A stretch of DNA of 64,000 bases from Nitrospira japonica (GCF_900169565.1 NZ_LT828648.1:2296876-2360875); one strand, 5' to 3'. Shown: positions 1-10,530, numbered from the stretch's first letter. Notes: generated from the sequence alone by a model not told the origin. Translations and numbers: made by a program.

Positions 1-22
1 TGTGCGTGTGCGAGCCGGCCAG

Positions 23-28
23 TATAAT
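23..28 (+). promoter_or_regulatory. -10 box of a probable leaderless promoter for the GlnE-like gene
   Basis: A perfect TATAAT lies 8 nt before the ATG at 37, so transcription should start at or next to the start codon. No Shine-Dalgarno sequence precedes the ATG. The -35 position falls at the very edge of the window and cannot be judged. Four other genes here have the same spacing (starts at 5148 minus, 44598 minus, 44687 and 45822). Confidence 0.5.
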
Positions 29-36
29 GCCGCGCC

Positions 37-1767
37 ATGACGCACCGACCTGTCTCATCATCCGCCGGCGCCGGCGATCCTGTGTCGACGCCGCTGCCGG
101 TTCGGCCCGACCCGACGCCGGTCCTGCTGGCGAAAGAACGGAACGTTCAAGAGGTCCGGGCGATCCTGTCCGCCTATGGCCTGGCCGACCCGGATCAAGC
201 CGATCGCAATCTGCAGGCCATGGCCGGAGATCCGCATCAGCGCCGCCAGTTGGCCGAACTCTTGCCGATCTTGCTCGAGTCCGTGGGACGCACCGCCGAT
301 CCCGATCAAGCCCTCAATCATTGGGAACGGTTGCTCGATACTGTCACCCGCTCGTCCTTTCTGGATTATCTGCGCAGCTCTCCCCGGATGCTCGACCTCC
401 TCTGCACGATTTTCGGCAACAGCGACTCGCTGGCGTTCACCCTCATCCGGGATCCGATGCTGATCTATTGGCTCGCGGAGCAGGATATCTTGTCGCGCCC
501 GCCGACCTCTGCCGGTATGCACAAGGGACTTCGGGAGCAACTCGGCCAGCTCACGGTGAAGGAACTGAAGCTCGAGGCGGTGCGCCGATTCCGGAGGCGG
601 GAAATGCTGCGGATCGGGGTGCGCGATTTATTGCGGCTGGCCGACGTGCGGGAGACGACCGGATCGTTGTCCGATCTGGCCGGTTTGCTGATCCATGCCG
701 TCTACGAAATCGTCGACGCCGACCTGCGCCGGCAGTACGGCGTGCCCATGCACCGGGATCGCCGCGGCAAATGGGTCGAGACGGGCTTTGCCGTCATGGG
801 GATGGGTAAGCTCGGCGGGCATGAGTTGAACTACAGCTCCGACGTGGACTTGATCTACGTCTATGAGTCCCATGACGGGGAGACCCGGGCGCCGCGCGGA
901 CGGGTCGCGAGCCGCGCGGCTGCGGCGGGGATCTCCAATGAAGAATACTTTGAGATCCTGGCGCGGGAACTGACCAAGGCCTTGGTGGAACCGAGCAAAG
1001 AAGGACGCATTTTTCGCGTCGATTTGCGTTTGAGGGCCGAAGGTTCGATCGGGCAATTGGCCCGCTCGCTGGACGAGTACCGCTCCTACTATCGAACGAG
1101 AGGACAGGTGTGGGAGCGACTGGCGTTGCTCAAGGCGTGGCCCATCGCCGGCTCGATCGAGGTGGGCAAGGCGTTTCTGCGGCTCGTCAAACCCTTCATT
1201 TTCGGCGCCGCCGCGAGGCTGCGCCGTTCCGAGGCGCTTGCGATCGTGGAGGACGTGCGGGCGGTGAAGGACATGATCGACGCCAAGATCGCGGAACGGG
1301 GACACGAGGGCCGAAACGTCAAGCTCGGCACCGGCGGGATCAGGGAGATCGAATTCCTGGTCCAGACCATTCAAGTCCTGGCCGGCAAGACGGTCCCGGC
1401 CGTACTCGACCGCGGCACGCTCGGCGCGCTGGATCGGCTCGTGGCCAAGACCGTGCTGACGGCGAAGGAACGCGACGCGCTGGCGCAGGCCTATGTCTTC
1501 CTCCGGGACGTGGAACACAAGCTGCAGATGGTGCACGACCTTCAAACTCACGCGCTGCCGCAGGAGGAGGATGAGTTGGAGCGTTGCGCAATCAGGATGG
1601 GATACGAAGAGGGGAGCCGCTCGGCTGCCAGCCGGGCCTTCAGCGCCGACCATCGCCGGCATACGGCATTGGTCAATGGGGTGTTCCGCTCCTTCTTCAA
1701 CGAGCCCAATACGTCGGCGCTCTTGAAGGTGACCCTGAAGATGTCCGGGCTTCGCGCCGTGCGGTGA
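37..1767 (+). CDS. half-length GlnE-like glutamine synthetase adenylyltransferase / deadenylylase
   Basis: This 576-residue protein matches one half of GlnE, the enzyme that attaches and removes AMP on glutamine synthetase in nitrogen control. The nucleotidyltransferase motif GMGKLGGHELNYSSDVDL is near residue 260. It is followed by the GlnE helical stretch RVDLRLRAEGSIGQLARSL and WERLALLKAWPIAG, then KLGTGGIREIEFLVQ near 435 and a helical PII-uridylyltransferase-like region to the end. Normal GlnE has about 950 residues and two such halves in tandem; this resembles the N-terminal (AMP-removing) half with extra N-terminal residues. It stops 12 bp before a convergent gene, so the second half is not simply out of frame downstream. 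A -10 box just before the ATG supports the chosen start. Whether it adenylylates, deadenylylates or does something else cannot be told from sequence. Confidence 0.75.
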   Translation: MTHRPVSSSAGAGDPVSTPLPVRPDPTPVLLAKERNVQEVRAILSAYGLADPDQADRNLQAMAGDPHQRRQLAELLPILLESVGRTADPDQALNHWERLLDTVTRSSFLDYLRSSPRMLDLLCTIFGNSDSLAFTLIRDPMLIYWLAEQDILSRPPTSAGMHKGLREQLGQLTVKELKLEAVRRFRRREMLRIGVRDLLRLADVRETTGSLSDLAGLLIHAVYEIVDADLRRQYGVPMHRDRRGKWVETGFAVMGMGKLGGHELNYSSDVDLIYVYESHDGETRAPRGRVASRAAAAGISNEEYFEILARELTKALVEPSKEGRIFRVDLRLRAEGSIGQLARSLDEYRSYYRTRGQVWERLALLKAWPIAGSIEVGKAFLRLVKPFIFGAAARLRRSEALAIVEDVRAVKDMIDAKIAERGHEGRNVKLGTGGIREIEFLVQTIQVLAGKTVPAVLDRGTLGALDRLVAKTVLTAKERDALAQAYVFLRDVEHKLQMVHDLQTHALPQEEDELERCAIRMGYEEGSRSAASRAFSADHRRHTALVNGVFRSFFNEPNTSALLKVTLKMSGLRAVR

Positions 1768-1779
1768 ACGGCTAGACGG

Positions 1780-2427
1780 TTAGAAGGATGCCCGCACCGT
1801 GTTCGGTGCGCCGGGAGTTCCGCACTTGTTGCAGACTCCCGAGGTGATCTTCGCCTGGAGTTTTTCCTCGAGATAGTCTTCGAGGCGTTGCCAGATCCCG
1901 CCGCCGGTCTTGACCCGCTTGCACTTGGCGCAGAGGCAGAGGGTGCCGCGGAGCGATTTCAACTCCTGGACCGTCTTACCCAACTGCTTGGCCTGCTCGT
2001 CGAGCTCCTTCTCGCGTTCCGTGCGGTTGTCGAGTTCTTCTTTGACGCTCATGGCCATCGAAACCCGTGCGACCAATTCGGCGGGGATGACCGGCTTTCT
2101 GATGTAGTCCGTCGCTCCGGCGGTGTAGGCGGCGGTCAGGTCGGAAGAGTCGGTTTTGGCCGTCACCACGATCACGGGGAGATGCTCCAGCCGTTCGTCC
2201 CCGCGGATGCGCCTGCAGGCTTCCAACCCGTCCATGTCCGGCATGACGATATCCATCAGGACGATGTCCACGTGGTCCGTCGGCGGGGCCGAGGATCCGA
2301 TCCCCAGCCGTTGCAGGGCGTCGGAGGCGGAATCGGCAAACAACAATGACCGATAGCCTGCCTGTTTGAGCGTAAAGGCCAGCAGCTCCCGTTGCTCCTC
2401 GAAGTCGTCGACGATGAGAATGCTCAT
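1780..2427 (-). CDS. response regulator with C-terminal four-cysteine module
   Basis: The 215-residue protein starts with a receiver domain (about 1-125): acidic pair in ILIVDD, phospho-acceptor Asp59 in VLMDIVMPDMDG, Thr in IVVTAKT and Lys in YIRKPV. A charged coiled coil follows (about 130-165). The C-terminus carries CAKCKRV...WQRLEDYLEE...GVCNKCG, a cysteine-pair module seen at the ends of some receiver and PAS proteins, probably metal binding. It has no DNA-binding output domain, so output is likely protein-protein or unknown. It lies 12 bp downstream of the hybrid histidine kinase and is surely co-transcribed with it. The family assignment of the receiver is secure; the role of the Cys module is unknown. 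Confidence 0.88.
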   Translation of the reverse strand: MSILIVDDFEEQRELLAFTLKQAGYRSLLFADSASDALQRLGIGSSAPPTDHVDIVLMDIVMPDMDGLEACRRIRGDERLEHLPVIVVTAKTDSSDLTAAYTAGATDYIRKPVIPAELVARVSMAMSVKEELDNRTEREKELDEQAKQLGKTVQELKSLRGTLCLCAKCKRVKTGGGIWQRLEDYLEEKLQAKITSGVCNKCGTPGAPNTVRASF

Positions 2428-2439
2428 GGCACGGCTCCT

Positions 2440-5148
2440 TTACTGGGTTGTGGGCGATGGTGAACGGTCATGGCCTGACGACGAGAGGGAGTGCTGCGCC
2501 GCTTCGACGGCCGTGCGCAGGTCCGTGATGCCGGCTCTGATGTGTTCGAGATGGCGCCGGACGGCGGCCTCTTCCAAGGCGCCGCCGATGGCTCCGATGG
2601 CATGCAGGCCATAGGTGCCGGCGAGCCCTTTGATGCGGTGACCGATGAGCTTGATCTGATCGAAGTTGCCGCTTTCGACCGCTCGCTGCAGCTCTTCAAT
2701 GTCGAGCCGCCTGTTCTGAAGGAACTTCGGCCTCATCCTGTTCAGTTCGGCATCCAGCAGTCCCGCCTGATCCGATTTCATGCGGCCGGGTGGAGGAGTC
2801 GGCTTGGTCTCGGTCACGAATCGACGGATGGTGCTGAGCACGGTATCCATTTTCACTGGTTTGGTAAGAAAGTCGTCGCAGCCGGCCTCCGCGCTCCTTT
2901 GTCTGGATTCGGCGAAGCCGTCGGCGGTCAGGGCGACGATGGGAGTCCGGGGGAGGTCCCGCTCCGTCTCCCAGGCGCGGATGCGTCTGGTGGCTTCGCA
3001 GCCGTCGATATCAGGCATGTGCAGATCCATGAGTACGAGGTCGTAGCGGCCTGATTTGAAGGTTTCGACGACGCTCGTGCCGCTGTCGGCACAGTCCAAG
3101 CGGTAAGGGGATTTGCTCAGATACAATCGCATGACGTGCTGGGATTCGATGGAATCTTCAGCCAGCAGCACGTGCCATTCTTTGGCTCCGGATTCACGCA
3201 TCGTCGATGGAAATATGCGGCCCCGCGCGGTTGCGGTCGACGGTTCCTGCGTCTCCATCCCGGTCTGCACCAGTCCGAACGGAATCGTGAAGGAGAAGGT
3301 ACTGCCTTGTCCGGGCGCGCTCTCGACCCAAATGCGTCCTCCCATCAGATCAACCAGCTGCCTGCAGATGGCGAGCCCCAATCCGACTCCGCCGTAATGC
3401 CGGTTGGCTCGCGAGTCCGCTTGGGAGAAGCGCTCAAAGAGCCGGTCCCGCAGCTCGTCGATGATGCCGATTCCCGTGTCGGCGACGGCAAACTGTACCT
3501 TGCACTGCGCGTCGTCGATGGCGCGTAGTTTCGCCTGCACGGTGATCGATCCGGCTTCCGTAAACTTGATCGCGTTCCTGACGAGGTTGAGCAGCACTTG
3601 CTGAAACCGATGGGGGTCGCCTTTCATTCGGGCGGGGATCGCCGGGTCGAGGTGAGTGGTGACCGTCAAGCCCTTCCCCTGCGCTTCGGTGCCGAGAAGA
3701 TTGGTGCATTCCAGCATGATCTCGCGCAGAACGAACGGTTCTGAGGTCAACGTCAGGGTGCCGGACTCCGCCTTGGCGGTCAGCAGCAGATCCTCGATCA
3801 TCCGCAGGAGCGCATCGCTGGCCTTGGTGCAGCGTTCCACCAGCGCCAATTGCTGGGGGGACAACGGGGTTCTGGCCAGGTAGTCCGCCATCCCCATGAT
3901 GGCGTTCAACGGCGTGCGCATTTCGTGGCTCATGTTGGCCAGGAAATCGCTCTTGGCCTTGCTGGCCGCCTCGGCCGCCAGTCTGGCCCGCACCAGTTCC
4001 GCTTCCGCCTCCTTGCGTTCCGTCACATCTTCCGAGATGCCCAGCAGATAGCGGGGCGTGCCGTCGTCGTCACAAATCGGGATCTTCTTGGTGTGCAATA
4101 ACCGGACGCCCATATCCTTGGTTTGCACCGGTTCTTCCGGAATGTCGATCAGACATCCGCCGGCGAGCGTTTCGCGGTCCTTGGCGGTAAAAAAATCGGC
4201 TTCCTGCTTCGGGAAGAAATCGTAGTCGTTCTTTCCCAACAAGTCCGATCGGGAGTAGCCGAGCAAGGCTTCGCCGGCTTTGTTGAACCGGACAAACCTC
4301 AGATCTTGAGCATCTTTGACGAACACCATGTCCGGCAGGTGTTCGAACAGGGATTCGATGAACGCGGTGGTCTGCCGGAGCGCGTCCTCGGCCCGCTGTC
4401 GCTCGCTGATGTCGCGGATGAACGATGAAAACAACACGTCCTTGCCGAGCATCAGCGGGATCACGGTCAATTCGGCCGGAAAGCGTGCTCCGTTTTTCCT
4501 GAGCGCGGCCACTTCGATGCGCTGCCGGAGCATCCGTTCGGTGCCGGTGGCGAGATAGCGCTTCAATCCTTCGATGTGGGCGGCACGCTGGTCGCCCGGG
4601 ACGATCAGCTCGACGAGCGGTTTGCCCATGGCCTCCTCGCGGGAGAATCCGAATATTCTCTCGGCCTGCGGATTCCATTCGACCACGGTTCCGTGCCGGT
4701 CCATCGCGACGACGGCATCGAGAGCGCCTTCCACGATCGCCTGAAGCTTGGCTTCGCTGCGTTGCCGCGCGCGCCGGCCTTGGGCGTCGAAATACAGGAA
4801 CGCGGTGAGAATCCACAGGGTGCCGATTCCGACGGACCGGTTGAAAACCGCCAGAGGCAGCGACTCGCCGGAATGCGACGGCAGAAACGGCTCTCCCATG
4901 ATGGCGACGGACCAGAACGCCGTGGCGAACAGGAGGATCCGGGGATCGTAGAGCCGCGCGATGGGAAGGGCCAGAAGGAAATACGGCAACCAGGGAGCAA
5001 AGCCGATAGGGAAATGCACGTCGATCGCGAAGATCAGGACAGTTGCCAAGGCGATGAGGCCTGGAGTCAACGGCCGCAGGCGGGTCCACACGGACCGAGA
5101 GGAGGGTGCATTCTGGCTTGGCGCCGGCGGCGCCCCTGCATCCGTCAT
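2440..5148 (-). CDS. membrane hybrid sensor histidine kinase (PAS-PAS-HisKA-HATPase-REC-HPt)
   Basis: The 902-residue kinase begins with three or four hydrophobic segments (about 25-115), then two PAS domains (about 130-250 and 255-380). The HisKA dimerisation helix has the phospho-accepting His near 408 in SHEMRTPLN. The ATPase domain shows NAIKFTEAG (N box), DTGIGI and GVGLGLAICRQLV. A receiver domain follows (VLMDLHMPDIDG, Asp near 707; LTKPVK), then an HPt domain with His near 836 in IGHRIKG. All relay residues are present, so it can run an internal His-Asp-His phosphorelay and pass phosphate to the response regulator encoded 12 bp downstream. The signal is unknown. The ATG at 5148 follows a good -10 box by 7 nt, so translation may be leaderless. 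Confidence 0.92.
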   Translation of the reverse strand: MTDAGAPPAPSQNAPSSRSVWTRLRPLTPGLIALATVLIFAIDVHFPIGFAPWLPYFLLALPIARLYDPRILLFATAFWSVAIMGEPFLPSHSGESLPLAVFNRSVGIGTLWILTAFLYFDAQGRRARQRSEAKLQAIVEGALDAVVAMDRHGTVVEWNPQAERIFGFSREEAMGKPLVELIVPGDQRAAHIEGLKRYLATGTERMLRQRIEVAALRKNGARFPAELTVIPLMLGKDVLFSSFIRDISERQRAEDALRQTTAFIESLFEHLPDMVFVKDAQDLRFVRFNKAGEALLGYSRSDLLGKNDYDFFPKQEADFFTAKDRETLAGGCLIDIPEEPVQTKDMGVRLLHTKKIPICDDDGTPRYLLGISEDVTERKEAEAELVRARLAAEAASKAKSDFLANMSHEMRTPLNAIMGMADYLARTPLSPQQLALVERCTKASDALLRMIEDLLLTAKAESGTLTLTSEPFVLREIMLECTNLLGTEAQGKGLTVTTHLDPAIPARMKGDPHRFQQVLLNLVRNAIKFTEAGSITVQAKLRAIDDAQCKVQFAVADTGIGIIDELRDRLFERFSQADSRANRHYGGVGLGLAICRQLVDLMGGRIWVESAPGQGSTFSFTIPFGLVQTGMETQEPSTATARGRIFPSTMRESGAKEWHVLLAEDSIESQHVMRLYLSKSPYRLDCADSGTSVVETFKSGRYDLVLMDLHMPDIDGCEATRRIRAWETERDLPRTPIVALTADGFAESRQRSAEAGCDDFLTKPVKMDTVLSTIRRFVTETKPTPPPGRMKSDQAGLLDAELNRMRPKFLQNRRLDIEELQRAVESGNFDQIKLIGHRIKGLAGTYGLHAIGAIGGALEEAAVRRHLEHIRAGITDLRTAVEAAQHSLSSSGHDRSPSPTTQ

Positions 5149-5155
5149 GTCATCC

Positions 5156-5183
5156 AGTATAGGCAGGAGGTGCGGAGTCTCAA
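5156..5183 (-). promoter_or_regulatory. leaderless-type promoter of the hybrid kinase gene
   Basis: On the minus strand TTGAGA (5183-5178), a 16-nt spacer and TATACT (5161-5156) form a good vegetative promoter. Only 7 nt separate the -10 box from the ATG at 5148, so the transcript should begin at the start codon. Confidence 0.6.
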
Positions 5184-5206
5184 ACGCTTTTCACGTTCTT
5201 GACTGG

Positions 5207-5605
5207 TCAGATTTTGGGTGGAACTGCATAGCGGAGGTCGCGGTCGCTGGCGAGGGAAAGATAGGCTTCACCCCACTGATGCGGGCTTGCCAGACTCCAG
5301 GGTTCGGCGCTGCCGGCCGCTTTGAAACGAAGGCCGTAGATCCCGCCATAGACCAGGTACGCCAGACCCGCGCCGGAGTCCTCAATCGGCTGGGCGAAGG
5401 CCTGACAGGCGGGCAGGGCGGGATGTTCGCTCCATCCGGTGACGTCGTACCATTCTCCGGCCGGGTTCCGCTCGAAGAGCCGCACATGCACAATAGGCCT
5501 GGCAGGACCCGTTTCCTTGAAGCGGGCGAAGAAACTGGTTTCGCAGTTTTCGTTGGATTCGACTTCGACGATCATGGGATCACGGATCGAGAATGCGTCC
5601 GCCAT
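5207..5605 (-). CDS. hypothetical protein, 132 aa
   Basis: I do not recognise this protein. It is soluble, with no signal peptide or membrane segment, acidic near the start and rich in aromatic residues (Trp, Tyr, Phe). Predicted strands such as IVHVRLFERNPAGEWYDVTG suggest a small beta-rich fold. It is in the same direction as the hybrid kinase and ends 58 bp before it, but the kinase has its own promoter in that gap. No Shine-Dalgarno sequence precedes the ATG at 5605. It is long enough and has good enough codon use to be accepted as a gene; the function is unknown. Confidence 0.6.
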   Translation of the reverse strand: MADAFSIRDPMIVEVESNENCETSFFARFKETGPARPIVHVRLFERNPAGEWYDVTGWSEHPALPACQAFAQPIEDSGAGLAYLVYGGIYGLRFKAAGSAEPWSLASPHQWGEAYLSLASDRDLRYAVPPKI

Positions 5606-5829
5606 CTCGAGGGCGGGGGATTTCTTGACTGTTTGCGCTCATAAAGTAAGCTTACCAAAGCGATACGTGTCAAAGAAGGGTTCGTGAGGATTGTCATGAC
5701 GCTCCATCGTACCAAACGGATTCTGTGCCGGTTCGCCGTCGTATGGGACCGAATACTCAAGGCCCAGAGAGACCGGTAGAAGCCTGCGGTGAGGAATCCT
5801 CCACAGAGAGACCAGCCTGAAAGCAGAAG
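5606..5829. other. intergenic stretch with a weak minus-strand promoter
   Basis: The gap between the 132-residue hypothetical gene and groEL holds no convincing gene. On the minus strand TTGACA (5673-5668) with TTACTT 18 nt away is a possible promoter for the hypothetical gene. The groEL terminator occupies the other end of the gap. Confidence 0.35.
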
Positions 5830-5855
5830 GGCCCGGCGGGAAACCGCCGGGCCCT
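5830..5855 (-). terminator. groEL terminator (probably bidirectional)
   Basis: An 11-bp perfect GC stem, GGGCCCGGCGG with CCGCCGGGCCC, closes a 4-nt loop. Read on the minus strand after groEL it is followed by TTCTGCTTT. On the plus strand it is followed by TTCGCTTCTT. Confidence 0.8.
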
Positions 5856-5907
5856 TCGCTTCTTCCCTCGAGCTATCGGCTGTACGCCGTCAGCTCGGTT
5901 GCGTCTC

Positions 5908-7578
<1,671 letters not shown>

Positions 7579-7606
7579 TCAATAATGGACGTGTGACGGA
7601 CGATCC

Positions 7607-7906
7607 TCAGTTGGCGAAGATCCCGAGAATGTCCTCTTCCTTCAGGATCAAGCATTCCTCGTCCTCGATCCGGAGCTTACTGCCGGAGTACTTGTCGAAG
7701 AGCACCTGGTCGCCGACCTTGACGTTTTCAACCTTCTTCCCCACGGCCTGCACCACGCCCCGCTGCGGCTTTTCCTTGGCCGAGTCCGGCACGTAAATTC
7801 CGCCCGCGGTCCGTTCCAGTTCCTCGGTGTAGGTGATGAACACCCGATCACCCAGTGGCTGAAAACCCTTGGCGACGTTTTTCTTCTCTTTCGCTGCTGT
7901 GCTCAT
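7607..7906 (-). CDS. groES: 10 kDa co-chaperonin GroES
   Basis: GroES caps the GroEL ring. The 99-residue protein has the family core PLGDRVFITY, the mobile loop ERTAGGIYVPDSAKEKPQ, and VGDQVLFDKYSG. It carries about 12 extra, Lys-rich N-terminal residues compared with typical GroES. The ATG at 7906 follows GGAGGG at good spacing, and the longer open frame upstream is not supported. A sigma70-type promoter lies about 38 nt upstream. First gene of the groES-groEL operon. Confidence 0.96.
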   Translation of the reverse strand: MSTAAKEKKNVAKGFQPLGDRVFITYTEELERTAGGIYVPDSAKEKPQRGVVQAVGKKVENVKVGDQVLFDKYSGSKLRIEDEECLILKEEDILGIFAN

Positions 7907-7943
7907 ATGCAACACCCTCCTCGTGCTGATTAGTGAACCGGTT

Positions 7944-7972
7944 GATATAGTGACGATTTGGTACTGGTTCAA
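7944..7972 (-). promoter_or_regulatory. groESL promoter
   Basis: On the minus strand TTGAAC (7972-7967), a 17-nt spacer and TATATC (7949-7944) lie about 38 nt upstream of groES. No CIRCE inverted repeat (TTAGCACTC-N9-GAGTGCTAA) is visible, so HrcA control is not supported here. Confidence 0.6.
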
Positions 7973-8032
7973 ACTCGACGGCGCATGACTGCGCGCCTCA
8001 AGCAGAAGCCCTGATCTGCAAACTCGGGGGTT

Positions 8033-8060
8033 GAGATAGCCTCAGGTCAGTCCAAGTCAA
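8033..8060 (-). promoter_or_regulatory. possible second promoter upstream of groESL
   Basis: On the minus strand TTGACT (8060-8055), a 16-nt spacer and TATCTC (8038-8033). It lies between the sigma factor gene and groES. The match is moderate, and it could instead be chance. Confidence 0.3.
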
Positions 8061-8182
8061 GGGGGGGATTCAGAATTTCTTTCCAGCCCCACTTCGTCGT
8101 CGGGAAGGCATCATAACCTATTGACATTCCAATATGCCAGGGAGATTTTTGGTGCGGTCGGCGATAGAGAGGCCGGTGGAGG

Positions 8183-9181
8183 TCAGACACGCAAGCGATC
8201 GAAATCCTTGACGTCCTTCTTGATATAGTCGCGAATCCGCTTGATGATGCGAGCTTCCAACTGCCTGGTCCGCTCCTTGGTAATGCCGTACTTCTCACCC
8301 AGATCGTCGAGCGTGAGCGGCGTCTCTGACAAGAGACGATTGCGCAGAATATCCTCGTCCCGCTCGTCCAACGTCTTGACGAACTCCGCCAGCTTTGCCC
8401 GGAACAGCGTCTGCAATTGGTGCTGAGCGAGTTGCTCATCGGCTCCAACCTGCTGAGAGGGCAGCACGTCGAGCAGGGTGCCGTCCTGTTCTTCGCCGAT
8501 CGGCTGGTCGAGGGAGAGTTCCCAGTTCCCCAGACGCTGATCCATTTCGACGACGTCTCGTTCCCGTACGTTCAACCGGTCGGCGAGCAGCTTCGTGTCC
8601 GGCGCAAAGCCCTGCCGTTCGAGCTTCGCTTTCTCCTTCTTCAAATTGTAAAAGAGCTTGCGCTGATCCTGTGTCGTCCCGATTTTGACGAGACGATAGG
8701 TATTGAGCAGGTAGCGCAGGATGTAAGCCCGTGACCACCAGGCGGCATAGGCATAGAAGCGCACGTTCTTCGACGGATCGAATTTCTTGATGGCCTGCAT
8801 CAGGCCCACGTTGCCTTCTTGGATCAGATCCATGTGGTCGGCGCCGGTATGCAGGTACTCGGATGCGATAGCCACGGAAACCCGGAGATTGGCCATGATG
8901 AGCTTCACCGCGGCTTCGCGGCTGCCGTGCGTCCGGTATTCTTCGAATAAACGCTGTTCCTCTTCCTTGGTCAGGTACGGATGCCGCCGGACTTCGGCCA
9001 GGTATTGCTGGAGGGCCGTAACCGGTACGACTGCGGTCGTATCGACGGCCGCCCGCGTCGCGGGCGCGTCGTCCGATCCGGTGTCCGTCTTCGTCTGCTC
9101 TTCGACCGGATCCTCTTCGGAAGGTCCGAGAATTTCCGGTTCCAGCGGTGCCTCGGCCGCCGGTTTATTTTTTCGCTTCAT
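8183..9181 (-). CDS. rpoH: RNA polymerase sigma factor, RpoH (sigma-32) family
   Basis: The protein belongs to the sigma70 family, RpoH branch, which directs RNA polymerase to heat-shock promoters. After an acidic, low-complexity N-terminal stretch (about 1-55) it shows region 1.2 (ALQQYLAEVRRHPYLTKEEE), region 2 (DLIQEGNVGLMQAIKKFDP, FYAYAAWWSRAYI), the RpoH-box-like QRKLFYNLKKEK, and region 4 with the helix-turn-helix LDDLGEKYGITKERTRQLE. It is transcribed toward groES, 276 bp downstream, which fits a heat-shock role. The start is uncertain: ATG 9181 gives 332 residues but lacks a clear ribosome binding site, and GTG codons just upstream are alternatives. An open frame continues to 9454 but would overlap the divergent transporter start. 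Confidence 0.88.
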   Translation of the reverse strand: MKRKNKPAAEAPLEPEILGPSEEDPVEEQTKTDTGSDDAPATRAAVDTTAVVPVTALQQYLAEVRRHPYLTKEEEQRLFEEYRTHGSREAAVKLIMANLRVSVAIASEYLHTGADHMDLIQEGNVGLMQAIKKFDPSKNVRFYAYAAWWSRAYILRYLLNTYRLVKIGTTQDQRKLFYNLKKEKAKLERQGFAPDTKLLADRLNVRERDVVEMDQRLGNWELSLDQPIGEEQDGTLLDVLPSQQVGADEQLAQHQLQTLFRAKLAEFVKTLDERDEDILRNRLLSETPLTLDDLGEKYGITKERTRQLEARIIKRIRDYIKKDVKDFDRLRV

Positions 9182-9308
9182 CAGGGTCGAGACTATCACA
9201 CCGTTCGACGGGGGACCAAGCGCAAGGATCGGAGGGGGCCGCCCGTCGTCGCTTGCACCGGCGAAACCGCGTCCCCTATAGTGACCTGTTTGATCCACGG
9301 GAGGCGGC

Positions 9309-10511
9309 ATGGCGAATGTGCTGTGGGCGCTCAGACGCGGGCATTGGCCTTCGTTGATCGGAGCCTGGTTGCATTTCGAGGTCAGTTTCATGACCTGGCT
9401 GCTGATCGGTTCGCTCGGCGTGTCCATCGCGGAAGAGTTGTCGCTGTCCGCCACCCAGAAGGGATTCCTGGTGGCATGCCCGCTATTGAGCGGAGCGCTG
9501 TTCCGTATCGTCGTCGGACTCGGCAGTGATTATCTGGGACCCAAGACGACGGGACTGTACGTGTTGTTCTGTGAGATGGTGGCGCTGCTCTGGGGATGGA
9601 CGGGTGGAGGGACGTTTTCGCAGATGGTCGGTATCGGGTTCATGCTCGGCATCGCGGGAGCCAGCTTCGCCGTTGCGCTGCCGCTGGCCAGCCGCGCGTA
9701 TCCGCCGGCACATCAAGGCTTGGTGATGGGCCTCGCCGCCTCGGCTAACAGCGGCACGGTACTGGCCATGTTTTTCGCGCCGCGTTTGGCCGAGTGGGTC
9801 GGTTGGCGCGGGGTCTTCGGCGTGATGTTGGCACCGGTGCTGGTGACGGTCGTCCTGTTTGCAGTGCTCGTGCGCCGCGACGACGCCGCGTCGGCGCGCG
9901 AAGTATTTCCAAACTGGCGGCGAAAGCTCGAAGAAAGTCTGGCTCGGCCGGCGATGTACTGGCTCTGTTTGCTGTACAGCGTGACGTTCGGCGGGTTCGT
10001 CGGTGTCTGCAGCGCACTGCCCATCTTCCTGCACGATCAGTATAGGGTGGATCTCGTGACGGCCGGATCGATTACGGCGCTCGGCGGATTGCTCGGCAGC
10101 GTGATCCGGCCGCTGGGAGGGTATGTGGCGGATCGCGTCGGTGGAGCGCTGGTGCTCCCGGCGGTGTTCATGGCGATCGCGGCCAGTATGGTCGCCGTGG
10201 GGACGCTTCCGTCTCTCGTGCCCGCGGTCGTCTGTGTGATGGCGGCCATTACCGCCATGGGGTTCGGGAACGGCGTCCTGTTTCAGGTGGTGTCGGACAA
10301 GTTTCCGAAAGAGATCGGCATGGCCTCAGGCCTGATCGGAGCGGCAGGAGGAATCGGTGGTTTTCTCTTTCCCTTCGGTTTGGGAAGTTTGAAGGATCTG
10401 ACCGGCACGTATGCCGCGGGCTGGTGGGCGTTCGCCGCGGCGGCCGGTTGTGCGTGGGCCACCGTTCGCCTGTATAATCGACGAATGAACCTGCCGCAGC
10501 GAAATGGATGA
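9309..10511 (+). CDS. nitrate/nitrite transporter, MFS NNP (NarK/NasA) family
   Basis: The 400-residue protein has about 12 membrane helices and belongs to the major facilitator superfamily. The N-terminal helix FEVSFMTWLLIGSLG, the loop GLGSDYLGPKTTGLY and GFGNGVLFQVVSDKFPKEIG resemble the nitrate/nitrite porter subfamily. It probably moves nitrate and/or nitrite across the inner membrane; direction and substrate preference cannot be read from sequence. In a nitrite oxidiser this could supply or detoxify nitrite. The ATG follows GGGAGG at good spacing. It is divergent from rpoH and upstream of ribBA in the same direction, with a 105-bp gap. Confidence 0.8.
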   Translation: MANVLWALRRGHWPSLIGAWLHFEVSFMTWLLIGSLGVSIAEELSLSATQKGFLVACPLLSGALFRIVVGLGSDYLGPKTTGLYVLFCEMVALLWGWTGGGTFSQMVGIGFMLGIAGASFAVALPLASRAYPPAHQGLVMGLAASANSGTVLAMFFAPRLAEWVGWRGVFGVMLAPVLVTVVLFAVLVRRDDAASAREVFPNWRRKLEESLARPAMYWLCLLYSVTFGGFVGVCSALPIFLHDQYRVDLVTAGSITALGGLLGSVIRPLGGYVADRVGGALVLPAVFMAIAASMVAVGTLPSLVPAVVCVMAAITAMGFGNGVLFQVVSDKFPKEIGMASGLIGAAGGIGGFLFPFGLGSLKDLTGTYAAGWWAFAAAAGCAWATVRLYNRRMNLPQRNG

Positions 10512-10530
10512 ACCTAGGTCCTTTTTCCCG

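Noticed and set aside
7907-8182. CIRCE element before groES
   Set aside because: No TTAGCACTC/GAGTGCTAA pair was found.
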